From NCBI RefSeq assembly GCF_900129905.1, contig NZ_FQXG01000006.1, positions 351,167-415,166 of the forward strand: DNA of 64,000 nt, written 5' to 3'. Below, one piece after another: positions 58,701 to 64,000 of this stretch. The translations under genes were made by a program, and so were the position numbers. The first letter of the stretch is position 1. The number at the start of each line of letters is the position of its first letter. This DNA comes from Ferrimonas marina. Lineage in GTDB: Bacteria > Pseudomonadota > Gammaproteobacteria > Enterobacterales > Shewanellaceae. The notes below the pieces were generated by a model that did no database searches, was not told the origin of the DNA, and worked only from the letters and a program-made list of their open reading frames with translations.

Positions 58701-61478
58701 CGGCAAGGCGGCACGATCGTAGGCAGCGATCACCGGCAGGGTTTGCACCGGCTTGCTGGAGTCGCTCGGGGTCAACTTCAGTTTGCTGAAGAAGGTCAAG
58801 CCGTCGGTGTTACCCGGACCCAGTGGCGAATCAGACTGATAGTCCACATCGGGCAGGGTGGCGGTGACCATTACCCGCTGGCTCTCACCGGCCTCCAGGC
58901 TGAAATAGGCCGGTGTGAACTCCAGTGACATCAGAGACGCACCGGTGTAATCCACCTCCTCGGAGGACACGGTCCAGCTGCCGCTTTCAGTGGCGGTAAA
59001 GGTTCTGAACCAGGAGCAGCTGCCCTGGCACTCGCGATCGACCAGGTACGGGGTGTTCAGGTGACGAACATCGCCGCCGCTGTGTGGGTTAGCAGCACGG
59101 TAGTTGTCAACCGATTCATCCTGGACCAGGGTAGCCATGGCGGCGCGGTCCACGTTGATCACCCCGGCACCGGCATCATCGAAGCTGACCGGTGCGGTAT
59201 TGCCATACTCATCGCCCTGAACGGCGACCTTGCTGGCGGTGGTGGTCAAAGCGGATTGGATCTCCGCCGGGGTCCAGGTGGGATGGGCATTTTTCAGCAA
59301 GGCCATGGCACCGGCCACATGCGGGGATGCCATGGAGGTACCACTGATCATGGCCCAATTCATGCCAAACCCGTCCATGGTGAAGATCCGGTCATTGGCG
59401 TATGCCGCAAACACATCCACACCCGGGGCTGCTAGGGTCGGCGCCATCACATTAGGGGTGGTGGTGCTGGGCCCCCGAGAGGAGAAGGTGGCCAACTGGT
59501 CCGCCGGACGGGTGGTGGTGAACAGTGAGCCATCGGTGATGGTGGCACGGTGATCGGTACCGCTGGCAAGCCAGTCGATGATCTTGCCGCCATCGTAGTT
59601 GCCGATGTGGGCAGAGGGCAGGGAGTAGAAATCTTCCACCTTCTGTACCAGGGAGTCGCCGTACAGATAGTCAGATTGCGTGTTATACAGGATCATGGCG
59701 CCGGCGCCACCAGCCTTCACATTGTCCGCTTTGAACACGCGGGGCTGGTCACTGCGGCCACACACCACGATGGGTGCTTCAGCCAGTGGCGTGCCGTCCG
59801 GCAACTGGCTGAAGGTGTCCATGGCAAACTCAGTGTCACAATTGCCATCACCATAATCGGCGGCCGAGACCACGGGGCCGGTGTAGGCACCGGTCAGGCC
59901 GGCGGCGCTCATGCCGTAGCTTGAAGGATTGCTATCACCCCCCTCGAAGCCTTCGACCCGCTTATCGCCGGAATCCAGGATACGACTGTGGGTGGTGGCG
60001 GCCACGGAGGTCAGCCAGGGTGATACGTGGTCCATCCAGTAGTAGCCAGCATTACCGGCGGAGGCGGCCACGGAGATCCCCGCCTCGCGAGCAGCCAGGA
60101 AGGCCAGTTCGGTGGGGGAGGCCCAGGGGGAACGCTCAGCGCCGCCCACGGAGAAGTTGATGACATCCACCCCGTCGCGAATGGCGTCTTCAACCGCCAT
60201 CAGGGTCGCTTCTTCAGGGCAACCGGCGTAGGGGTCACCCTGGCCACCGGCCCAACACACCTGGTAGGAGATGATGTTGGCATGCGGCGCCACACCGGAC
60301 ACACGCGGGAACACCAGATCGGTATCACGACCGGTGATCGCATCGCCGTATCCCGGCTCGCTCATCTGATAGGGCACGTCGTAGAGAATGTTACCGGCCA
60401 CGGTCGAGGCGGTGTGGGAGCCATGGCCGTTGTAATCTTCACCGTTGGCCGGACGCGCGCGCTCCCAGTCGGCCCACCAACCAAGGTCACGGAAGACCGG
60501 GTCGCCGTAGGTGTCGGTAATGATGGGGTAGGAGCGGACGCCGATCAGCTTGTCGTTACACAGGTGAGCGTGGGCTTCTTGCTCACAGTCACCCAGGTAG
60601 TTGCCACTGCCCAGCGGGTTAACAATGGCGACACCATCATCCCCCATGGCAGTAAAGGAGGGGTGATCGGAGTTGATCCCGGTGTCGAGGATACCGACCA
60701 CGATCCCTGCCCCGGTAAACTGACCATTGTCGGTGGCGCTGCCATCCCAGATATGATCAGCACCGATGTGTTCCGGGCCAACGTCGGTTTGCAACTGCAG
60801 TACGGTGGAGCGGGTGACCGCTCTGACGCCAGAGAGCTTGGCAACCTGTGCGGCCTGTTGCTGGGTCAGCTCCATGCTCATGCCATTGAAGGCAAACTTG
60901 AAGGAGTTCTTGATCGGCTGGTGCGCACGCAGCTTACCGGTGATGGTGCTGTGGATGCTCGCTTGGCGCTGGTCCAGGTACTGCAGGTACTCCAGGCTGG
61001 CGCTGCTGTTCAGATTCAGCTTAGGGGTCAGGCCAAACAGGGAAGGCTGACTGGTCGCTGCGGTGGCATTGAGCCCGGCGACGCCCCCTTGATAGGTGGC
61101 CAGCGGCGCGTCATCCAGTTGGATGATGTAGGTGTGTTCACCCTGTAGGCCACTTTCGTATTGGAAAGGCACCTTGCCGGCACGACCAATGTGCTGGTTC
61201 GGCGCACTGGTGATCCCTTCACGATTGAGCAGCTGCTGCTGATGGGCCTTCATCTCGGCGTATTGCTCCGCCGTCATATCAAAGGCGTCAACGGAGATAG
61301 TCTGGCTCCCCGGCTGACCGGACTCGTCCAGTTGGAAATTCATTGAAGTTATAGAACTGAGCCCAAGGATGCCTTGGGGCCCAGTTCCACCTTGCGCCTG
61401 TCCTGACGCACTGGCACTGCCGGCAGCATAGAGTGCGGCGAGTGTCATGAGAGTGAGTTGCTTTATCTTCACTTGCAT
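55782..61478 (-). CDS. Large secreted subtilisin-family (S8) protease with GlyGly-CTERM, copy 2
   Basis: 1,898-residue paralogue of the preceding protease with the same plan. Signal peptide identical for at least the first 30 residues; I9-like propeptide about 100-235; catalytic Asp265 (ILDTGINSDHP), His352 (GHGSHTAS) and Ser715 (SGTSMASPHVAG) with a PA-like insert; cadherin-like and two PKD-like units near the C terminus that are almost the same as in copy 1; acidic Asn/Ser/Gly linker; GlyGly-CTERM tail (ASGGSLGYLVLMLLALTGLRRRS). The middle region differs most, so substrates may differ. ATG 61478 chosen for the signal peptide; the frame is open to 61553. Confidence 0.92.
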   Translation of the reverse strand: MQVKIKQLTLMTLAALYAAGSASASGQAQGGTGPQGILGLSSITSMNFQLDESGQPGSQTISVDAFDMTAEQYAEMKAHQQQLLNREGITSAPNQHIGRAGKVPFQYESGLQGEHTYIIQLDDAPLATYQGGVAGLNATAATSQPSLFGLTPKLNLNSSASLEYLQYLDQRQASIHSTITGKLRAHQPIKNSFKFAFNGMSMELTQQQAAQVAKLSGVRAVTRSTVLQLQTDVGPEHIGADHIWDGSATDNGQFTGAGIVVGILDTGINSDHPSFTAMGDDGVAIVNPLGSGNYLGDCEQEAHAHLCNDKLIGVRSYPIITDTYGDPVFRDLGWWADWERARPANGEDYNGHGSHTASTVAGNILYDVPYQMSEPGYGDAITGRDTDLVFPRVSGVAPHANIISYQVCWAGGQGDPYAGCPEEATLMAVEDAIRDGVDVINFSVGGAERSPWASPTELAFLAAREAGISVAASAGNAGYYWMDHVSPWLTSVAATTHSRILDSGDKRVEGFEGGDSNPSSYGMSAAGLTGAYTGPVVSAADYGDGNCDTEFAMDTFSQLPDGTPLAEAPIVVCGRSDQPRVFKADNVKAGGAGAMILYNTQSDYLYGDSLVQKVEDFYSLPSAHIGNYDGGKIIDWLASGTDHRATITDGSLFTTTRPADQLATFSSRGPSTTTPNVMAPTLAAPGVDVFAAYANDRIFTMDGFGMNWAMISGTSMASPHVAGAMALLKNAHPTWTPAEIQSALTTTASKVAVQGDEYGNTAPVSFDDAGAGVINVDRAAMATLVQDESVDNYRAANPHSGGDVRHLNTPYLVDRECQGSCSWFRTFTATESGSWTVSSEEVDYTGASLMSLEFTPAYFSLEAGESQRVMVTATLPDVDYQSDSPLGPGNTDGLTFFSKLKLTPSDSSKPVQTLPVIAAYDRAALPTIVQADVGRDEGSLLTAEVVLPPTPSLEAQVYGMATGEQKEYALQMNTVFPQEIVAALPSAESQIGYRMFTVPTGTKRLVVEIAEEDDLARFGSRIDLGRDVNGDGKIHWEEEAICVSDWRLADYCAINDPEPGVYWYMVSNIKGSIGWWDPYDEAHRIVTNVTIIDDVVTDRLSVSATDSDGIAPQQLELNWDINGIGEGEILHALVELGTDATNPSDIGKLPVRLQRSEADVQFSASHEGARVGDIVEFEVIQQANLLGDQRDIHLSVELPAGLSLIEESVRGNEFANPRLSVAGSTVTLQGTQPSTKDVPRTYEYSTNLDDPQCRLPFSDHPEFVDLPGIGVPQLPAFSNEWDQMYEIPDFVGYDNYFPHIPLYGVEAKDTTNILTVQGDGMLRFDAHAQFSLPGYTLANDGVRDLVVAPFWRANAVSLNESGMDFATFTPYEYGVYAASLNQGAYFAAQWKRMYNAEAGMLGMEVDKSTYFDFMTLASSVIDFTPGVYELFFAYGEMDSELGEHTVGLKGYQGVRGFYYPVNGYHYDDYAVNQPEKLGSNLLVCANYQGPESTRAVMRFAALVTPEAASSSLPVVLTAEADGGNTVTEVQVIDVNSNIVVYGIADQTIDENDAIAHLAVDYLHSDNRAVGLMVSADNVMVEVDGMSFSLTPEANWNGMTEVTATVYDLANPSDQASTRFMLTVNAVDSEPVIQLSGTSYAINAGETLMLDASQSVDPDGGELSFEWEHTTGPSGHMSGAMGATPVITDLGIGYHEFTVTVSNATHSVSEVVTVMVNGAPQVDIAPESITVAEGSTITISAAGTTDPDGDALSFYWEVVSGFATLQNANTSMVTLKGLSAGEVVLEVRVSDGMTVSTKQAIITVVEPGEAEPESDEGSDGSNAQSPAAPVEGEEEGDTSSPEQDTDNSNDTDNSGSSNSGNGSSNANAAPEAAEQGASGGSLGYLVLMLLALTGLRRRS

Positions 61479-61600
61479 ACCCTTACTGCCTTTTATGGCA
61501 GTGTCCTTGGTCCAAAAAAGTGAAAAACCCACGGAGAACTTCGCAATCATCACCGACTACAGGGCGTTATCCCTCAAATCGTGGTTTGAGTTACTTTCGA
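61479..61600 (-). promoter_or_regulatory. Shared protease leader, copy 2
   Basis: Matches the leader of copy 1: palindrome CTCAAATCGTGGTTTGAG (61573-61590, 95 bases before the ATG, as in copy 1), the adjacent GGG/CCC element, and start-proximal hairpin ACTGCC/GGCAGT. Further upstream TACGTAA and AATGCATT blocks are also shared. The rest of the gap to the divergent LysR gene (61601-61814) is AT-rich; it must hold the lysR promoter, but I cannot pick boxes with confidence. Confidence 0.6.
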
Positions 61601-61814
61601 CTGTTACGTAGCGAGGGCTGTAATTCAAATGCATTCTTCGTGTAACAAAAATGCACAAATCCTATAATGCCGATGAGTCCCCTGTGCAAAGTGTTATTTA
61701 AAGGTTGCAACTTTTTTCGGTTTTGTATTAATTGAATGTATGGATAAGGGAAATAAATAAGCCAACAGGTATGTATCCCAGGATGGGACATGCCGCATAG
61801 AGAAGGGACGAACT

Positions 61815-62765
61815 ATGCGAACCAGTACCATGGAGATCCGACACCTCCGGCATTTTCTGATGCTTTGTCGAAAAGGCAGCTTTAGCGCAGCGGCCGAAGC
61901 TCTGCATCTGAGCCAGCCCAGCCTCAGTCGCAGCATTCAGCGAATGGAGGAGCTGCTGGACGCCAAGCTGCTCGATCGCCAACGCAGTGGCGTGGCATTA
62001 ACCCCCTACGGCGAGTCAGTGTTGCGCCACGGTGAGCGGATCCTGCGGGACGTGCGTCAGCTCAGCATGGAGTTGGAGCTGATGCAGTCCGGCGACTGGA
62101 GTGATATCGCCCTGGGGGCCAGCCCCATTCCTGCCCAGACGCTGATCGGGCCGATCGTCGGCGAGCTGACTCGACAGCACCCCACCCTCAACCTGGATCT
62201 GCGCGTCGATGGCTGGCGCCAGAACCTGGCTCTGCTGGAAGCGGGGGAGCTCAACTACTTCGTCGATGAAGTGGAGGCCACCGGCCTGGTCAAGCAGGAC
62301 AGCCTGGAGGTGGTGCCCCTGGCACCGATCCCTGCGGTGATCTGCTGCAATCCGCAACACCCGCTGCTGGCCCGGCCCAATCTGACCATGGCGGATCTGT
62401 TGCAATACCCCCTGGCGCTGCCGCGTAACCTGCCCAACGATTTCTTAGAGGAGCACATCCCTGGTCTGGCATTGGGGCCGATGATGGCCGGACGGCGGGT
62501 GATCCGCTTCGATCAGTTCCTCACCATCAAGCCGGCGCTGTTTGACAGCCATACCCTGGCGTTGACGCCGTTGGCCAGTGTTCATGAGGAGCTGACTCAG
62601 GGACAGCTGCGTATTCTGCAGGTGGCGGACCTGGATGAGATCCCGGCCCGTTACGGCGTGGTGTCTCTGAAGGACCGGACCCAGCCGCCGTCAGCGCAGA
62701 GTCTGGTGCAGGCCATCGTGCGGGAAGCGGACAACATCGCCAGTGCAGCGACCCGCTTTATCTGA
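61815..62765 (+). CDS. LysR-family transcriptional regulator
   Basis: 316-residue LysR-type regulator. Winged helix-turn-helix at about 6-65 (IRHLRHFLMLCRKGSFSAAAEALHLSQPSLSRSIQRMEELLDAKLLDR) followed by a periplasmic-binding-protein-like effector domain from about 95. AGAAGGGA lies before ATG 61815; a later ATG at 61830 is possible. Divergent from protease copy 2, the classic LysR arrangement, so regulation of that protease is plausible but unproven. Effector unknown. Confidence 0.9.
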   Translation: MRTSTMEIRHLRHFLMLCRKGSFSAAAEALHLSQPSLSRSIQRMEELLDAKLLDRQRSGVALTPYGESVLRHGERILRDVRQLSMELELMQSGDWSDIALGASPIPAQTLIGPIVGELTRQHPTLNLDLRVDGWRQNLALLEAGELNYFVDEVEATGLVKQDSLEVVPLAPIPAVICCNPQHPLLARPNLTMADLLQYPLALPRNLPNDFLEEHIPGLALGPMMAGRRVIRFDQFLTIKPALFDSHTLALTPLASVHEELTQGQLRILQVADLDEIPARYGVVSLKDRTQPPSAQSLVQAIVREADNIASAATRFI

Positions 62766-62840
62766 GTTTTTCGCATTAGCCTCAATCATGTGGGGGTGAG
62801 AAAGGATCGCTCGCGCCCGCGCGGGGCGGCTGTTAGGGTG

Positions 62841-62856
62841 TGTGACATAAATCACG
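62841..62856. promoter_or_regulatory. CRP-type operator
   Basis: TGTGACATAAATCACG matches the CRP pattern TGTGA-N6-TCACA at nine of ten defined bases. Centre is about 44 bases before the start codon of the following gene. TGTGGCATAAA recurs at 62871-62881, 30 bases on, giving a direct repeat of TGTG(A/G)CATAAA. Confidence 0.55.
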
Positions 62857-62892
62857 CGCCCACCGCGCTTTGTGGCATAAAAGAGGTAGCAC

Positions 62893-63318
62893 ATGATCCA
62901 AGGTATCCAAATCACCCAGTCCGACAACGCCAACCTGCTCAACAGCATCTGGTTGATCGATGAAGAGCAACAGCAGGCGCGCTGCCTGGCCGCCAAGGCA
63001 CAGTACGAAGCCGATCAGATCGTTGCCCTGGCAGAGCTGGGTGAATACGAAGCCCGTGACCTCAACATTCAGGCGCCGCCGGTGCGTGAAGGTGGCCAGC
63101 ACCTGAACGTTAACGTGCTCAAGCGTGAGACCCTGGTAAAGGTGATGGAAGCCCGCGAGCGCATCGAAAAGGGTGAGGCCAGCAACGACGACTACAATGT
63201 CATGTCTGACAATGCCCAGTTGACCATTCGTGTTTCCGGCTACGCTGTCCGCTTCAACTCTCTGACCCTGGAGCAGCAGAAAGACGTGATCACCCGGACC
63301 TTCACTCAGTCCCTGTAA
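62893..63318 (+). CDS. Small acidic protein, not recognised
   Basis: 141-residue, probably cytoplasmic protein with no signal peptide or membrane helix. It is rich in Glu, Gln, Asn and Ala and mostly helical by eye, with two helical stretches (about 22-50 and 75-100) and a beta-like C-terminal part ([23 protein letters not shown]). One cysteine (Cys31). Clear GAGGT ribosome site seven bases before ATG 62893, good codon use, and a strong terminator afterwards support a real, single-gene unit. A CRP-like site lies upstream. I do not recognise the family. Confidence 0.75.
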   Translation: MIQGIQITQSDNANLLNSIWLIDEEQQQARCLAAKAQYEADQIVALAELGEYEARDLNIQAPPVREGGQHLNVNVLKRETLVKVMEARERIEKGEASNDDYNVMSDNAQLTIRVSGYAVRFNSLTLEQQKDVITRTFTQSL

Positions 63319-63392
63319 TTCTGGCGCGCCGAGCCCTCAGGTCGGCGGCCACCAAGGATGGCGGGTTCGAGTTAGCGTTTGAACACCTCCGT

Positions 63393-63424
63393 AAGAGAGC
63401 CACCTATATAGGTGGCTCTCTTTC
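63393..63424 (+). terminator. Intrinsic terminator with long perfect stem
   Basis: AAGAGAGCCACC (63393-63404) pairs perfectly with GGTGGCTCTCTT (63411-63422) around TATATA, with a short T run (TTTC). It insulates the rRNA operon from upstream transcription and works symmetrically. Confidence 0.88.
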
Positions 63425-63554
63425 GTTTCAGGCGCAAAAGCCAAATGAGTGCGCAAAAAAGCACCAGGGAGGGTGGTTTCTGTGGATAACGCTGGGGGTA
63501 AGCCGGTATTTGCTGGGGCTTTGTGCAAATGACGAAAAAGCCGGGAAAAAGGGG

Positions 63555-63582
63555 TTGCGCGACGAAATCCGCTCCCTATAAT
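63555..63582 (+). promoter_or_regulatory. rRNA operon promoter P1
   Basis: TTGCGC (63555-63560), 16-base spacer, TATAAT (63577-63582), GC-rich discriminator just after it and A-rich tracts upstream (UP-like). The 16-base spacing is typical of rrn P1. The stretch 63425-63554 shows nothing else. Confidence 0.8.
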
Positions 63583-63702
63583 GCGCTTCCTGTCGACGGG
63601 GCACAGCGAGCAACTCAATGAGATGCGAAGCCAGCGCCACCAAGGGTTACACACCCAATTGGTTAAAATGTCGACGGTCGAAAAGAAGTTTGCAAAAACG
63701 CC

Positions 63703-63730
63703 TTGACGACCACGAGGGATTCACTAGAAT
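63703..63730 (+). promoter_or_regulatory. rRNA operon promoter P2
   Basis: TTGACG (63703-63708), 16-base spacer, TAGAAT (63725-63730), preceded by an A-rich stretch. Lies about 150 bases downstream of P1, as in E. coli rrn operons. Confidence 0.8.
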
Positions 63731-63777
63731 ACGCCTCCTGCCTTGAGCGAAGCGGCTAAGCCGAACAGCGAAGGCAA

Positions 63778-63963
63778 TGCTCTTTAACAATATGTCAGAC
63801 AATCTGTGTGGGCACTCACGCAGGATTGAGAAATCATCATTTTCTCGATGCTACTGAGTGACTGCACAACATGCAGAGTAATTTGGTCTTCGGACTAAAT
63901 TATCAATTCAGTATTCATTGAGTACGTCTTGCTCTTCGGAGTAGGACGCTAAATCAAAATCTT
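63778..63963 (+). promoter_or_regulatory. rRNA leader with boxA and UUCG hairpins
   Basis: TGCTCTTTAACA (63778-63789) is the antitermination boxA, followed by a leader close to that of E. coli rrn (CAGACAATCTGTGTGGGCACT region). Two tetraloop hairpins follow: TAATTTGGTC-TTCG-GACTAAATTA (63879-63902) and CGTCTTGCTC-TTCG-GAGTAGGACG (63925-63948). These belong to the processed 16S precursor leader. Confidence 0.8.
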
Positions 63964-63964
63964 T

Positions 63965-64000
63965 AATTGAAGAGTTTGATCATGGCTCAGATTGAACGCT
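63965..64000 (+). rRNA. rrs: 16S ribosomal RNA, 5' end only
   Basis: AATTGAAGAGTTTGATCATGGCTCAGATTGAACGCT is the universal bacterial 16S start; the gene continues past the window edge. The first mature base is at about 63964-63965. Confidence 0.98.

Noticed and set aside
61479..61600. c-di-GMP (GEMM-I) riboswitch in the protease leaders
   Set aside because: The order CAAACC ... GGGA ... AAAGCC in copy 1 looked similar, but the conserved ACGCAAAGCC core is missing, copy 2 has AACGCCC instead, and there is no second large helix.

Overview
The window is bacterial chromosome from a GC-rich gammaproteobacterium of the Alteromonadales type. Gene order resembles Shewanella, but the base composition and GlyGly-CTERM proteases fit Ferrimonas or a close relative better. 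This assignment rests on synteny: msh pilus genes running into mreBCD; the tldD and yjgA/pmbA loci lying near each other; divergent lpt-rpoN and mla operons; rplM-rpsI, petABC and sspAB in order. No database search was possible. Almost all of the window is ordinary core genome.

Layout. 22-7248 (+) is the distal part of an MSHA type IV pilus operon: mshB-like pilin, two tandem mshA-like major pilins, mshC, mshD, mshO, mshP, mshQ. 7421-18051 (+) is a tightly packed cell-shape/envelope operon: mreB, mreC, mreD, maf, rng, yhdP, a nitrilase-family amidase and tldD. 18208-22706 (+) is a TolC/HlyD/ABC-2 efflux operon without an ATPase gene, converging on yjgA; pmbA, the partner of tldD, follows. 24793-26878 (+) holds a yehS-like gene, a six-helix membrane protein, a DM13 protein and a truncated haemoglobin. 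A heptanucleotide tandem repeat separates these from the long minus-strand operon yrbG-kdsD-kdsC-lptC-lptA-lptB-rpoN-hpf-ptsN-rapZ-ptsO (26947-34673). Divergent from it is mlaFEDCB-ibaG-murA (34827-39399). A solitary ParA-type ATPase, degS, degQ (with a sigmaE-like promoter) and zapG follow on the minus strand, then zapE, rplM-rpsI, petABC and sspAB on the plus strand up to 49566.

49732-61478 (-) carries two very large paralogous secreted subtilisin-family proteases, each about 1,890 residues and each ending in a GlyGly-CTERM anchor. Both have nearly the same signal peptide and 5' leader, including a shared palindrome and a start-proximal hairpin with one covarying base pair. A LysR-type regulator is divergent from them. 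A small unrecognised protein with a CRP-like operator follows, and the window ends in an rRNA operon promoter region with P1, P2, boxA leader and the first bases of 16S rRNA.

Functionally the window joins surface attachment (MSHA pili), cell shape (Mre), outer-membrane building and repair (Lpt, Kds, Mla, YhdP, DegS/DegQ), nitrogen-related PTS and sigma54, respiration (cytochrome bc1), stress-linked proteolysis adaptors (SspA/B) and extracellular protein degradation. The least explained parts are the protease pair with its shared leader, the ATPase-less efflux operon, the DM13-globin cluster and the CRP-site orphan gene.
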